Assembly (NCBI RefSeq): GCF_900103655.1
Contig: NZ_FMXC01000003.1
Coordinates: 1-64,000 of the forward strand
Source: Lactobacillus kefiranofaciens
GTDB taxonomy: Bacteria > Bacillota > Bacilli > Lactobacillales > Lactobacillaceae
DNA length: 64,000 nucleotides
Reading direction: 5' to 3'
Both the position numbers and the translations under genes were made by a program. The notes beneath the pieces were generated by a model. It worked only from the letters and a program-made list of their open reading frames with translations, searched no databases and was not told the DNA's origin. Below, in pieces: positions 41,833 through 54,992 of this stretch (positions are counted from its first letter, which is position 1; the number at the start of each line of letters is the position of its first letter).

Positions 41833-43209
41833 ATGTTAAAATATTTCGGAACTGATGGTGTTCGTGGCGTAGCCAATCAAGGCTTAACTCCAGGAATGGC
41901 TTTTAAATTAGGTCGTGATGGTGGTTATGTCTTAACTAAGAATAAGAAAGACGGCAAACAAGCCAAGGTTTTAGTATCACGTGATACTCGTATTTCAGGT
42001 CAAATGCTTGAATATGCACTGATCTCAGGTCTTCTATCAGTGGGGATCGAAGTACTTGAAGCAGTGGGGATCGAAGTACTTGAAGTTGGTGTGATTACTA
42101 CCCCAGGTCTTTCATACTTAGTTCGTGCCCAAGGTGCCGATGCTGGTGTACAAATTTCAGCTTCACACAATCCAGTTGAAGATAACGGTATTAAATTCTT
42201 TGGTAGTGACGGTCTGAAGCTTTCAGATGAAATGGAAGGCGAAATTGAAAAGTTAATCGACGCTAAAGAAGATACCTTACCACGTCCTTCAGCTAAGGGT
42301 TTAGGTACTGTAACTGACTTCCACGAAGGCTCAGCTAAGTACTTACAATTTATTGAAAATACTATTCCAGAAGACTTGGATGGCATCAAGGTCGTTATCG
42401 ATGGTGCTAACGGTGCTTCAAGTGCCCTTATTTCAAGATTATTCGCTGATTGTGGCGTTGACTTCACTACTATCTACACGCATCCAGATGGCTTGAACAT
42501 TAACGATCATTGTGGTGCTACTCATACTGAAAATTTGCAAAAAGAAGTTGTTAAGCAAGGCGCACAACTTGGCTTGGCCTTCGATGGGGATGCAGACCGT
42601 TGCATTGCCGTTGATGAAAACGGTAATGAAGTCGATGGTGATCACATTATGTACGTCATTGGTTCATACTTGGCAGAACATGGTCGTCTTAAGAAGGATA
42701 CGATTGTTACTACTGTAATGAGTAATCTTGGCTTCACTAAGGCTCTTGAAAAAGAAGGTCTTAAGAACGTTCGTACTCAAGTTGGTGACCGTTACGTTTA
42801 TGAAGAAATGCGTGCACATGGTTACAACCTTGGTGGTGAACAATCAGGTCACGTTATCATGAGTGACTACCACAACACTGGTGACGGTATGCTTACAGGT
42901 CTCCACTTAATGTTAGTAATGAAGAAGACTGGCAAGTCACTTAGTGAACTTTTGAAGGACTTTAAGGATTACCCACAATGCTTGGTTAACGTACCAGTTG
43001 CTGATAAGAAGAGCTGGAAGCAGCACCAACCAATCCTTGATGTGATCGATGAAGTTGAAAAGGATATGGCTGGCAACGGTCGTGTGCTTGTACGTCCATC
43101 AGGTACTCAAGCTCTCTTAAGAGTAATGGCTGAAGGCCCAACTCAAGAAGAAACTGATGCTTATGTAGACCGCATCGTTAAGGTTGTTAAGCAAGAAATG
43201 GGCAACTAA
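41833..43209 (+). CDS. glmM: Phosphoglucosamine mutase GlmM with an internal 8-residue duplication
   Basis: Converts glucosamine-6-phosphate to glucosamine-1-phosphate for peptidoglycan. 458 residues, versus about 450 in relatives. The active-site Ser111 in ISASHNP, metal loop DGDADR and [12 protein letters not shown] are intact. The extra length is a perfect 24-bp tandem repeat giving VGIEVLEA then VGIEVLEV before the TTPGLSYL strand. As glmM is generally essential, the product is probably functional, or one copy is a sequence error. GlmM also binds CdaA in Lactococcus and Bacillus. RBS AAGAAAGGTTG. Confidence 0.95.
   Translation: MLKYFGTDGVRGVANQGLTPGMAFKLGRDGGYVLTKNKKDGKQAKVLVSRDTRISGQMLEYALISGLLSVGIEVLEAVGIEVLEVGVITTPGLSYLVRAQGADAGVQISASHNPVEDNGIKFFGSDGLKLSDEMEGEIEKLIDAKEDTLPRPSAKGLGTVTDFHEGSAKYLQFIENTIPEDLDGIKVVIDGANGASSALISRLFADCGVDFTTIYTHPDGLNINDHCGATHTENLQKEVVKQGAQLGLAFDGDADRCIAVDENGNEVDGDHIMYVIGSYLAEHGRLKKDTIVTTVMSNLGFTKALEKEGLKNVRTQVGDRYVYEEMRAHGYNLGGEQSGHVIMSDYHNTGDGMLTGLHLMLVMKKTGKSLSELLKDFKDYPQCLVNVPVADKKSWKQHQPILDVIDEVEKDMAGNGRVLVRPSGTQALLRVMAEGPTQEETDAYVDRIVKVVKQEMGN
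42038..42085. repeat. 24-bp perfect tandem duplication inside glmM
   Basis: Two identical 24-base copies, 42038-42061 and 42062-42085, in frame, duplicating eight residues (VGIEVLEA/V). It is a direct slippage-type duplication, like the 13-bp one in the permease at 23.9 kb. Confidence 0.95.
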
Positions 43210-43230
43210 ATATTAAATATTGATAAGTAA

Positions 43231-43258
43231 AAGTCGTGAGTTGACTCACGGCTTTTTG
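43231..43258 (+). terminator. Terminator after glmM
   Basis: Stem CGTGAG / CTCACG, four-base loop, followed by GCTTTTTG. Confidence 0.8.
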
Positions 43259-43309
43259 TATAATTAAAAATAGCTTTTAAATTTTTGCTTATTAAAGGGG
43301 ATGTTGAAG

Positions 43310-44125
43310 ATGGCAATTAAATTAATTGCAGTTGATTTGGATGGTACTTTATTATCTAGTAGTAGTACAATTTTACCTGAAACGCAAAGAATGTTGCGTA
43401 TCGCTACAGAGAATGGCATTAAGGTAGTTCTAGCTAGTGGTAGACCGCTGTCGGGAGTATTATCCTATGCACAGCAATTGGGGCTTGATAAAGATGATCA
43501 ATATGCAATTGTTTTTAATGGAGCAGTTGTGCAAACTATTGGTGGCCGCGTATTGATGAGTCAAGAATTAAATTATCAAGACTTCAACAATATGCTGCGA
43601 TTTCAGCGTTTAAGTCATGTAAATGTTCATTTTGAAACAACTAAATGCTTTGTGACTTGTGATCATGATTTATCAATTCAAATGCAAATTAATGCCGCTT
43701 CAACCAATAACATTATAAAGGTTAGAGATCGTAAAGATATCCCACAAGATTTTACTTTTAATAAAGTTGGTTTTACTTCAATTGAAGGCAGTGATCAAGT
43801 TGAAAAACTTTGGAATTCATTGCCATCTTGGGCTTTTGACAGTTATGATATTGTTCGTAGTTGGGATAGTATTATTGAATTGAATGCATTAGGCGCTTCT
43901 AAAGGCAATGCTTTGATGAATTTAGCATCCCGTCTAAAAATTGCTCAAAAAGACGTAATGGTCTTCGGCGATCAAGGCAATGATATTTCAATGTTTTCTA
44001 ATCCAGAATTTAAGAAAATTGCGATGGGTAATGCTATTAGCAAGATTAAGGAAAAATCAGATTATGTGACTGATGATAATGATCATAACGGCATTGCTAA
44101 GGCACTTAAAAAATTTGTATTGTAA
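43310..44125 (+). CDS. HAD-superfamily Cof-type phosphatase, copy 1
   Basis: 271 residues, subfamily IIB. Nucleophile motif DLDGTL at residues 9-14, a cap domain in the middle, and GDQGNDISMF near 215. ATG at 43310 is chosen because AAAGGGG lies at proper spacing and MAIKLIAVDLDGTLL is canonical; ATG at 43301 is an alternative. Family members hydrolyse sugar phosphates or FMN, but substrate cannot be read from sequence. The gene directly behind it is a paralogue. Confidence 0.9.
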   Translation: MAIKLIAVDLDGTLLSSSSTILPETQRMLRIATENGIKVVLASGRPLSGVLSYAQQLGLDKDDQYAIVFNGAVVQTIGGRVLMSQELNYQDFNNMLRFQRLSHVNVHFETTKCFVTCDHDLSIQMQINAASTNNIIKVRDRKDIPQDFTFNKVGFTSIEGSDQVEKLWNSLPSWAFDSYDIVRSWDSIIELNALGASKGNALMNLASRLKIAQKDVMVFGDQGNDISMFSNPEFKKIAMGNAISKIKEKSDYVTDDNDHNGIAKALKKFVL

Positions 44126-44134
44126 GGAATAAAA

Positions 44135-44944
44135 ATGATTAAACTAATCGCAGTAGATTTAGATGGTACTTTGCTTCAGTCAGATAATCAAATTGGAGCA
44201 GAAACTAAGGAAATTTTGCAAAAGGCTGATCAAGCTGGGATTAAAGTTGTGCCAGCTTCAGGACGACCGCTTCCTGGTGTAATTCCTTATATGCAGGAAT
44301 TAGGGATAACTGGTGATCATAATTATGCTGTTTTATATAATGGTGGCTTAGTTCAGTCGTTTATTGGCAATGTTTTAATTAGTCATCAATTTGATTATGA
44401 GGAATTTAAAAAGTTTGTTAAACTTGAGAAACAAAATCCTGGTGTTAATTTGCACTTTATGAAGGAACATGATTATTGGACGTTAGACCGGAAATTGTCA
44501 CTAAAGATGGCGAAAATGTCGTTTCTTAGTGGCGCACCTTTCGTGATTAAGGATTTTGACGAAGTACCGACAGATTTTCATTTCATTAAAGCTGAGTATA
44601 CCGGTCCTGAAGGCAAGTTGGACAAAATGGGCAAGAATTTTCCTGCTTGGCTTGAAAATTATAATGTTGCTCGTAGTGATCCGCTAATTTGGGAAATTAA
44701 TAAGCGCGAGGCTTCTAAGGGAAAAGGCGTCCATCAATTAGCACAAAAATTAGGAATAAAAGATAGCGAGGTTATGGTCTTTGGTGATCAAGGCAATGAT
44801 CTGTCTATGTTTGAAATACCTGAATTCAAGAAGATTGCAATGGGAAACGCCATTAGTGAGATCAAGGAAAAAGCAGATTATGTAACTAGGTCCAATGACG
44901 AAGCCGGAATTGCTGTTGCAATTAATAAATTTATTTTTAATTAG
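44135..44944 (+). CDS. HAD-superfamily Cof-type phosphatase, copy 2
   Basis: 269 residues with the same motifs as copy 1 (DLDGTLLQS, ASGRPLPGVIPYM, GDQGNDLSMF). Ten bases separate the two, so they form an operon. Shared stretches such as EFKKIAMGNAIS and IKEK indicate tandem duplication, with the cap regions diverged, which may mean different substrates. RBS AAGGAAT. Confidence 0.9.
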   Translation: MIKLIAVDLDGTLLQSDNQIGAETKEILQKADQAGIKVVPASGRPLPGVIPYMQELGITGDHNYAVLYNGGLVQSFIGNVLISHQFDYEEFKKFVKLEKQNPGVNLHFMKEHDYWTLDRKLSLKMAKMSFLSGAPFVIKDFDEVPTDFHFIKAEYTGPEGKLDKMGKNFPAWLENYNVARSDPLIWEINKREASKGKGVHQLAQKLGIKDSEVMVFGDQGNDLSMFEIPEFKKIAMGNAISEIKEKADYVTRSNDEAGIAVAINKFIFN

Positions 44945-44956
44945 AAGTGAAGTTTA

Positions 44957-45673
44957 ATGAAATATATTAAAACCATTGTTTTACGAGTAGTCATGATTAT
45001 CTGTGCTTTTATTTCCGCTTATCTATTGCTGACTAGCGTGATTAGTCTTAAAATCAATGACACGCATGCAATGGGACGAGCTGTAATTGATCGAGTAGTA
45101 GAAGATTCGGATAATCCTAATTTAAAGGCAGGGATACAGTTTCTAGAGACATCTGGGTTAGAGGAAACGCTACTTAAGCAGTTGCCGAAAAAATATCAAA
45201 TAGATATGTCATATGCTGATTTATATCGTTTATGTGAAAAGTATGATAAACAAGGAAAATTAACGGTTAATGATTTAAACTTAAGCAGTAAGAGCAAGTT
45301 AGAAGAAATTATTAACGAGTATTTAGTAAAACAAGTTAATAATAAATTGAAAGAAAGAGCAGCAGATGTTGATCATGCAATCACTATTTATAAATATTCC
45401 ATTTTTATAGTAATTTTGCTCTTTTTATTAGCAATAATTTTGATTGCTTTGGGCCGTAGTTCTGCGGCAGTTCCTCTGGTGCTTGCTAGTTTGGGGTCGT
45501 TTGTCGCATTATGGTATGCCGCAAATGAAATGATGACGACATTGCAAACGCAGGTTTATAGTGGAATCGTTGTCACTCTGTCACAAGGTATTTGGGCTGG
45601 CTTAGCAATAGGTGTGTTAGCAGTTATTATCTGGCCAATCTTATTGAAATTAACGAAAGGAATAAAGCAATGA
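44957..45673 (+). CDS. Membrane protein of unknown function
   Basis: 238 residues, not recognised. One N-terminal helix (about 7-30), a hydrophilic extracellular region of about 125 residues with several charged helices, then three closely spaced helices near the C-terminus (about 150-235). Overlaps the following phosphatase gene by four bases (ATGA), so they are translationally coupled. Confidence 0.72.
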   Translation: MKYIKTIVLRVVMIICAFISAYLLLTSVISLKINDTHAMGRAVIDRVVEDSDNPNLKAGIQFLETSGLEETLLKQLPKKYQIDMSYADLYRLCEKYDKQGKLTVNDLNLSSKSKLEEIINEYLVKQVNNKLKERAADVDHAITIYKYSIFIVILLFLLAIILIALGRSSAAVPLVLASLGSFVALWYAANEMMTTLQTQVYSGIVVTLSQGIWAGLAIGVLAVIIWPILLKLTKGIKQ

Positions 45674-46137
45674 AAAAGATTTTATTTGTTTGTCATGGTA
45701 ATATTTGTCGTTCGCCCATGGCAGAGGCGATTATGCAGCACTTAATTGAACAAAAAGGGTTAAGTGATCGGTACGTAGCCGAATCTAAGGCAACGACGCA
45801 GGATGCACTTGGATATGGAATTGATTCACGGGCACAGCGAGAAATGGAAAAGAATAATATGCCATTTGATCACGGGCATCGCGCAAGTCAAATGACTGCA
45901 GGTGATTATCAGAAATACGAATATTTGATTTGTATGGATGAAGAGAATTTTGCAGATATGAATCGAATTAGTGGTGGTGATCCAGATCGTAAGGAACATA
46001 AATTGTTAGAATTTGCCGGCTCCTATGATGATATCGATGATCCTTGGTATACGAATGATTTTGATACTGCCTATCGAGAAATTTACCGTGGCTGTGAGGC
46101 ACTGGTAGATAAATTAGCTAAAGAAAAAGATGAGTAG
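45670..46137 (+). CDS. Low-molecular-weight protein tyrosine phosphatase family
   Basis: 155 residues. P-loop CHGNICRS with nucleophile Cys9 at the N-terminus and the general acid in DDPWYTNDFDTAY near the C-terminus are intact. Start ATG overlaps the stop of the membrane protein. In Gram-positives such enzymes can act on capsule-type tyrosine kinases; no such kinase is seen nearby. Confidence 0.92.
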   Translation: MKKILFVCHGNICRSPMAEAIMQHLIEQKGLSDRYVAESKATTQDALGYGIDSRAQREMEKNNMPFDHGHRASQMTAGDYQKYEYLICMDEENFADMNRISGGDPDRKEHKLLEFAGSYDDIDDPWYTNDFDTAYREIYRGCEALVDKLAKEKDE

Positions 46138-46150
46138 AAATGCTCATCTT
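46127..46150. terminator. Hairpin between converging genes
   Basis: AAGATGAG / CTCATCTT over an eight-base loop that includes the phosphatase stop codon. In the minus direction it is followed by TTTCTTT, so it better serves the glycerate kinase gene. Confidence 0.5.
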
Positions 46151-47294
46151 ATTTCTTTACGATTAAACGAACGATATTTTCTGTAGTTCTAGTTATGTTT
46201 TGGGGACCATCTTTTAAAGCCTCATCGATGTTTTCGGCCTTAGCCAAGATACCAAAAATGGCAGTGAAGCCTTGGCTATATAATTGATCTAATCCTTTGC
46301 CTAAATATCCAGCTAATGAAATAACGGGAATATCGTATTTTTGAGCAATTTGGGCTACACCATAAGGCGTTTTGCCAAATTTAGTTTGAAAATCCGTGCC
46401 GCCTTCACCGGTGAAAACATAGTCGGCATTTTTTAATTGTTCTTCAAGATGAACTTCATGAGCGACTAACTTGACACCAGGATAAATTGTAGCGTTAGTA
46501 AAAGTAAGTAAGCCGGTGCCTAATCCACCAGCCGCGCCGCTACCTGGAATATTGGCAACATCTTTGCCAATAGTTTGTTTGATGATTTGAGCATAGTGAC
46601 GAAGATTCTGATCTAATTCTTGTATAGTGTTTTGATCTGCACCTTTTTGTGGTCCAAATACGCTTGAAGCGCCATTTGATCCTAGTAAGGGATTAGTAAC
46701 ATCGCTTGCCAATGAAAATTCAGTCTTTTTGATTTGGGGATTAAGATGAGACAAATTGATGCGGGCAATTTGTTTTAAAATTCCACCACCTAATTTAGCA
46801 GTTATTTCCTGATTATCCTTGTTAAAGAATTTAACGCCAATGGCTTGTGCCATTCCACTGCCACCATCGTTGGTACTGCTTCCACCTAGGCCAATGATCA
46901 CTCGTTTAACGCCATGTTTTAGGGCGTTATTAATCAATTCACCAGTACCAAAAGTTGTAGTTTTCTTAATCGTTTCTGGCGTTCTTTTTTCTTGAGGAAC
47001 ATAGGCGAGGCCACTTGCTTGTGCCATTTCAATAATTGCTGTTTGTCCATTGCCTAAGATGCCATAGTAAGCTTTAACCCTTTCTCCTAGTGGTCCAGTA
47101 ACAGTAACGTGAATTTTTTTGCCATGCGTTGCATCGATTAAGGAATCAGTGGTACCTTCACCGCCGTCTGCCATGGGGATGGAAACGATATTTGCCTGAG
47201 GCATCACTTTTTTAATGCCTTTTTCCATAGCTTGGCAAACTTCTTTAGCCGTCATGCTTTCTTTAAATGAATCAGGAGCTAGAATAAATTTCAT
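46149..47294 (-). CDS. glxK: Glycerate kinase, type 1 (GlxK/GarK family)
   Basis: Phosphorylates glycerate. 381 residues. N-terminal APDSFKESMTAKEVC, ADGGEGTTDSL, and GLGGSSTNDGGSGMAQA are diagnostic, and GEGGTDFQTKFGKTP lies in the C-terminal third. Minus-strand gene, divergent from the beta-glucoside operon. No lesions. Confidence 0.93.
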   Translation of the reverse strand: MKFILAPDSFKESMTAKEVCQAMEKGIKKVMPQANIVSIPMADGGEGTTDSLIDATHGKKIHVTVTGPLGERVKAYYGILGNGQTAIIEMAQASGLAYVPQEKRTPETIKKTTTFGTGELINNALKHGVKRVIIGLGGSSTNDGGSGMAQAIGVKFFNKDNQEITAKLGGGILKQIARINLSHLNPQIKKTEFSLASDVTNPLLGSNGASSVFGPQKGADQNTIQELDQNLRHYAQIIKQTIGKDVANIPGSGAAGGLGTGLLTFTNATIYPGVKLVAHEVHLEEQLKNADYVFTGEGGTDFQTKFGKTPYGVAQIAQKYDIPVISLAGYLGKGLDQLYSQGFTAIFGILAKAENIDEALKDGPQNITRTTENIVRLIVKK

Positions 47295-47356
47295 TGATTT
47301 GTACCTCGTTATTAATCGTTAATTATATTTTAAAGCAACTTTTTTATAAAAGTCTA

Positions 47357-47385
47357 TTGACACCGCTTACATGAATTGCTATTAT
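47357..47385 (+). promoter_or_regulatory. Beta-glucoside operon promoter with perfect cre
   Basis: Perfect -35 TTGACA (47357-47362) and -10 TATTAT (47380-47385), 17 bases apart. TGACACCGCTTACA at 47358-47371 fits the cre consensus TGWNANCGNTNWCA at every defined position and overlaps the -35 box, so CcpA should block polymerase when a preferred sugar is present. Confidence 0.82.
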
Positions 47386-47402
47386 ATTAACTGTAAGTGA
47401 GC

Positions 47403-47488
47403 GGATTTCTGATTCGATCAGGTCTTAGCTACTGCGTGATAATTTTATATGCTTTGTTAGTGTATAATTTATTCGTAGTAGCTTTTTT
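47403..47488 (+). promoter_or_regulatory. RAT antiterminator 1 and overlapping terminator
   Basis: The RAT-like sequence is at 47403-47429 (starts GGATTTCTGAT, hairpin CTGAT/ATCAG). Its 3' end overlaps the left arm of a terminator: AGCTACTGCG (47427-47436) with CGTAGTAGCT (47474-47483) and six T. The two structures are mutually exclusive. Binding of the antiterminator encoded directly downstream would free transcription. Confidence 0.75.
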
Positions 47489-47521
47489 GATAGCTCAGAT
47501 GAATTAAAAGGTGATTCCGTG

Positions 47522-48358
47522 ATGATATTTCTTAAGACATTTAATAATAGTGCCGCATTAGTAAAGGATGATGATGGTAAAGAGGAGATTGTGCTTGGCA
47601 AGGGCGTTGGCTTTGGTTTAAAAAAAGGTCAAGAGATCGATGAATCAAAGATTGAACGCCGCTTTGTAACAACAGAGAATTCGAATGAAGTTAAGCAAGT
47701 AAAAGAATTTCGACCACAGACAATTGATATTACCAATAAAGTAATCGAAATGGTTGAACCACTTTTACAAACTAAATTCACTGATTACCAGTTTTTAGCA
47801 CTAGCTGATCATATTGATTTTGCTGTAACTAGAATCAATGACAATATTGATATTGATCCCGCTAATAATGAATGGGAAGTAAAAAATCTTTTTCCAAAAG
47901 AATATGCAGTTGCCGCTAAAGTAATTACGTTAATCAATGCAGAATTGGGCATTAAGTTGCCAAAAAGTGAGACAACTTTTATGACTTACCATTTGGTGAA
48001 TGCCGCTTCTGATGATGCGCAGGTTCAAGAGACAATGCAGATTACTAAGTTGATTAGTGGAATTATTAATATCATTCAATTTCAATATCAAATCACAATC
48101 GATACCACTTCTTTCAGCTATAGTCGTTTTATTACTCATTTACGTATTTTGTTAGTGCGACTATTGCGTAAAGATAAGAAAAAGAATCCCCAACTTGATC
48201 CATCTTTATTGTCTTTTACTAAGATTAAGTATAATAAAGCTTATGAAACAGCGGAGCGGATCGCAACTTACTTACATTCAAAAATGGGCTGGACGTTAGA
48301 TTCAGACGACAAATTTTACTTGGTGTTGCACATTTTTAGGGTAACATCGAGACAATAG
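47522..48358 (+). CDS. licT: BglG/LicT-family transcription antiterminator
   Basis: RNA-binding antiterminator controlled by PTS phosphorylation. 278 residues. An N-terminal CAT domain (1-60, FLKTFNNSAALV) precedes PRD1 (about 70-170) and PRD2 (about 175-278). Conserved histidines are visible: DHIDFAV and TYHLVNA in PRD1, THLRILLVRLL and VLHIFRV in PRD2. GTG at 47519 is an alternative start. It is flanked by two RAT/terminator elements, so it should activate both itself and the transporter. Confidence 0.93.
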   Translation: MIFLKTFNNSAALVKDDDGKEEIVLGKGVGFGLKKGQEIDESKIERRFVTTENSNEVKQVKEFRPQTIDITNKVIEMVEPLLQTKFTDYQFLALADHIDFAVTRINDNIDIDPANNEWEVKNLFPKEYAVAAKVITLINAELGIKLPKSETTFMTYHLVNAASDDAQVQETMQITKLISGIINIIQFQYQITIDTTSFSYSRFITHLRILLVRLLRKDKKKNPQLDPSLLSFTKIKYNKAYETAERIATYLHSKMGWTLDSDDKFYLVLHIFRVTSRQ

Positions 48359-48375
48359 AATATCTAAGTTACTTA

Positions 48376-50474
<2,099 letters not shown>

Positions 50475-50487
50475 TGAGCTTTACAAA

Positions 50488-50501
50488 AGTAATCGCTTTC
50501 A
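50488..50501 (+). promoter_or_regulatory. cre-like site upstream of 6-phospho-beta-glucosidase
   Basis: AGTAATCGCTTTCA matches cre at all but the first position. It sits 47 bases before the glucosidase start, between bglP and that gene. Confidence 0.6.
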
Positions 50502-50520
50502 GCTAAGATAAATATTATAA

Positions 50521-52023
<1,503 letters not shown>

Positions 52024-52050
52024 GCGTAAAAACTAAATAGTAATAAAGAA

Positions 52051-52081
52051 CGATGAACAGGGTAAGTTCATCGCTTTTTTT
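52051..52081 (+). terminator. Terminator of the beta-glucoside operon
   Basis: Perfect stem CGATGAAC / GTTCATCG with a seven-base loop and seven T. Confidence 0.88.
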
Positions 52082-52177
52082 GATATCAAAAAAGAACACT
52101 ATAGAAATGTTAATATATCATATGAAAATTAAAAGCGTATAATTAATTCTAAATAATTATATATAGGAGTTGACATT

Positions 52178-53134
52178 TTGAATAGGAATAAAAAGAAATA
52201 CAGAAAAGTTTGGCTAATATTTGGGATAGTCGTGGTCGTCTTTTTGGCAATAATTGGAGCTGGTGAAGCATATTTCTTTAATGAGGCTTTTGTACCTGGA
52301 GAAAAAAGCGTCTTGAATAAGTATTCGCATCATACTAAAAAAGACCCATTAGCTCAGCAGAAGAAGTGGTATGCTAATGCTAATAAACAAAAGTGGTATC
52401 TTAAATCAGCTACTTGTAATTACCGTCTAGATGCAAATTATATTCCCAATGGGAAATCAACCAAAACAGCAATTTTATTGCATGGATTTACCAATAATAA
52501 AGATTCGATGGGTCCCTATGCAGCGATGTTTCATCAGCTAGGCTACAATGTTTTAATGCCAGATGCGCGAGCTCATGGACAAAGCCAGGGGAAGTACATC
52601 GGCTATGGCTGGCCGGAAAAATATGATGTGCGTAAATGGGTTAAAAAAGATGTCGCTAAAGAAGGCAAGAACCAAAAAATAGTTATTTTTGGTGTCAGCA
52701 TGGGTGGTGCCACGGCGATGATGACTAGTGGTATAAAGATGCCCAGCCAAGTTAAGGTATATATTGAGGATTGTGGTTATACCGATGTAAAATCAGAGTT
52801 TTTACATGAAGCGCAAGATTTATATCATTTACCTGGACCGGTGGCTACAATGGCAGTTAATTTGCTTAGTGGATTGAGTAAAGCAAATTTAGGCTTTTAT
52901 TTAGGGGACGCGTCAGCGGTTAATTCCGTGAAGAAAAATGATAAACCAATGTTGTTTATTCATGGCGGCAAAGATAACTTTGTTCCAACTAGAATGATCA
53001 AACAAAATTATCAATCCGCAAATGGTCCGAAAGAAAGCTGGATTGCTAAGAAAGCAGGTCATGCACGATCATTTGAAACTTATCCGAAAGAATACCGAAA
53101 ACGCGTGAAGAAATTTTTGCAAAAATATGTATAA
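52178..53134 (+). CDS. Membrane-anchored alpha/beta hydrolase
   Basis: 318 residues, start TTG after TATAGGAG. One N-terminal helix (about 11-30) would place the enzyme outside the cell. Nucleophile Ser is in GVSMGGATAMM, Asp in HGGKDNFVP and His in KAGHARSF. HGFTNNKDSM forms the oxyanion region. BAAT/YqkD-like hydrolase family; substrate unknown. Confidence 0.87.
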   Translation: MNRNKKKYRKVWLIFGIVVVVFLAIIGAGEAYFFNEAFVPGEKSVLNKYSHHTKKDPLAQQKKWYANANKQKWYLKSATCNYRLDANYIPNGKSTKTAILLHGFTNNKDSMGPYAAMFHQLGYNVLMPDARAHGQSQGKYIGYGWPEKYDVRKWVKKDVAKEGKNQKIVIFGVSMGGATAMMTSGIKMPSQVKVYIEDCGYTDVKSEFLHEAQDLYHLPGPVATMAVNLLSGLSKANLGFYLGDASAVNSVKKNDKPMLFIHGGKDNFVPTRMIKQNYQSANGPKESWIAKKAGHARSFETYPKEYRKRVKKFLQKYV

Positions 53135-53135
53135 G

Positions 53136-53165
53136 AAAAGAGGGCCGAATTTTGTCCCTCTTTTG
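53136..53165. terminator. Bidirectional terminator
   Basis: AAAAGAGGG / CCCTCTTTT around an 11-base loop, between converging genes. Confidence 0.8.
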
Positions 53166-53182
53166 TTGAGTTTAATGTCTGT

Positions 53183-54808
53183 CTATTTAGCAATAGTAGC
53201 AGGTTTTCTGCGACCAACAAGCCAAGTAAGTATTAAAGCTATTACAGCTTCGATAACGATCATTGCAATTCTCATTGGAATCTTGGTTGAACCTAGCCAA
53301 ATATCTAAAATAATTGAACCAATAATTAAGATACCCATCCAAATCCATTGTGTTTTGTCAAAAGCAATACCGTATTCAACTTCACGGCGTCTGATACCTG
53401 GCAAGATTGCGCCCAGTCCGATTAAAACGACTACGGCAACGATGTTAATGATTAATTCGTACCACCAAAGACCTGTTCCTTGCTTGACATCTTGCGGAGC
53501 AAAGCCAAGGATCGTTGCGACAGCGGTCACAATTAAAAGTGCAAGACCGACCAACCAGGCAGCCTTATCGTTTTTAATGTAAACATATTTTGATGGATAC
53601 TTCTTGGCATTCTTTCTAACCCGCATGAATGAATAGAAGATCCAGCAGGTAACACCTGGGGAAATAATTGAGTTAAGATTCAGTAACCAGTTAAAGATAT
53701 CATTCATGTCAGGTAAGAAAATACCTAAAATCATAATGAATGATGAAAGGGCAACAGTTAAGATATAACCATTAATTGGTAAGCCATTCTTATCCTTTTT
53801 GCGTAAAAACTTAGGCATGTACTTATCGCCGGTGTCAGAAATTAACATTCTGGTCATCGCATCAAGCAAGACGGCAACCAAAGCACAGTTGAAGAAGAGT
53901 GATGTCCAAGCCCAGAAGTAAAGCAAGAAGTGTCCGATTCCAAATTGCTTGCCTAGCATGTCAAAGAGGTAATAGGCACCATTCATCTTTAAATCGTTTG
54001 GAATGTGGTTGGCATCGAAGTAGATACCTAAAGCAAATGAACCTAAGATGGTTAAAAATGCGGTCATTACGGCTAAAGCAATCATAGCTTTAGGAAAATC
54101 AGTTTTAGGTTTCTTCATCTTGGTTACGTATGGTGCAACCAATTCACAACCGTTCATGGCATAAATTAACATACCGACTGTTGACCAGTAGTGCAAGTTG
54201 AAGTCAGGTACAATTGAATGGAAACCGAAGTTCTTGGTTGCCATGTGACCACCAGATTTGACTAAACCAAAGAAAGCCAAGATCACGAATAGGATAACCA
54301 TGATGATCATCAGTCCGCCACCAATAGTGGAAAGAAATTCCATTGAGTTGGAAAAATGGTGTTCGACAATGATGAAAACAATAAATACTACAAAAGTTAA
54401 GATAGCAAATAAAGATGTTGGAATCTTGTCTTGAAAGTCTTTGGTTCCAGTTAGGGCCCAGCCTAAGTCAACGATGATTTCGTTAGCAGAGTCAACTGCG
54501 TAAGGAATTGAGGCAGCCCAATAAGTCCAAGCGGTGAAATAACCTAAAAACTCACCGTCAGTCCCACGGACCCATGATGAAAGTCCGCCGCCTTCTTTAT
54601 CAAAAGTAGAACCAAGTTGCCCTACCATTAATGAATATGGTGTTACGTAAAGCAAGCACATGATAATCCACGAGGTGATAACAGGCATCCCTTGGTTTTG
54701 AAAGTTGTACATGATATCGTCTAAGCCGATAACAGTACATAAAGCCATCAAGGTCAAGATTGGCCAGGTAATGGTCTTCATTTTATTAGTTGAAGTTAAA
54801 TCGTCCAA
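53183..54808 (-). CDS. APC-family amino-acid permease
   Basis: 541 residues, about twelve to fourteen predicted helices. N-terminal region ILTLMALCTVIGLDDIMYN and VGQLGSTFDKEGGGLSSWV match the APC superfamily, closest in style to glutamate/GABA antiporter-like or YfnA-like lactobacillar permeases. Intact, unlike the paralogue at 22845-24291. Substrate unknown. Upstream (54809-54992) I see no clear minus-strand promoter. Confidence 0.87.
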   Translation of the reverse strand: MDDLTSTNKMKTITWPILTLMALCTVIGLDDIMYNFQNQGMPVITSWIIMCLLYVTPYSLMVGQLGSTFDKEGGGLSSWVRGTDGEFLGYFTAWTYWAASIPYAVDSANEIIVDLGWALTGTKDFQDKIPTSLFAILTFVVFIVFIIVEHHFSNSMEFLSTIGGGLMIIMVILFVILAFFGLVKSGGHMATKNFGFHSIVPDFNLHYWSTVGMLIYAMNGCELVAPYVTKMKKPKTDFPKAMIALAVMTAFLTILGSFALGIYFDANHIPNDLKMNGAYYLFDMLGKQFGIGHFLLYFWAWTSLFFNCALVAVLLDAMTRMLISDTGDKYMPKFLRKKDKNGLPINGYILTVALSSFIMILGIFLPDMNDIFNWLLNLNSIISPGVTCWIFYSFMRVRKNAKKYPSKYVYIKNDKAAWLVGLALLIVTAVATILGFAPQDVKQGTGLWWYELIINIVAVVVLIGLGAILPGIRRREVEYGIAFDKTQWIWMGILIIGSIILDIWLGSTKIPMRIAMIVIEAVIALILTWLVGRRKPATIAK

Positions 54809-54992
54809 GTAATTCTCATCCTTCTCTAAAAATAAAAATTATGTTTTTTTCATGAGTAAGTTATTACCTGGTGACTTATTTTTGCATTTTTCGCGCATTA
54901 ATTTCTCCCACTTATAATTAATACTATCTTTGATTTTAACGGTAAAAAATGAGTATGACTAGTGTTAAATGCTTTCTATTTTTATTAAGGAT

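Noticed and set aside
42000-42467. Minus-strand ORF of 155 codons in glmM
   Set aside because: Lies wholly opposite a well-conserved essential gene, with no ribosome binding site or family motif; typical antisense shadow.
53127-53582. Plus-strand ORF of 151 codons opposite the APC permease
   Set aside because: It is the complement of membrane-spanning codons of the permease; no independent evidence.
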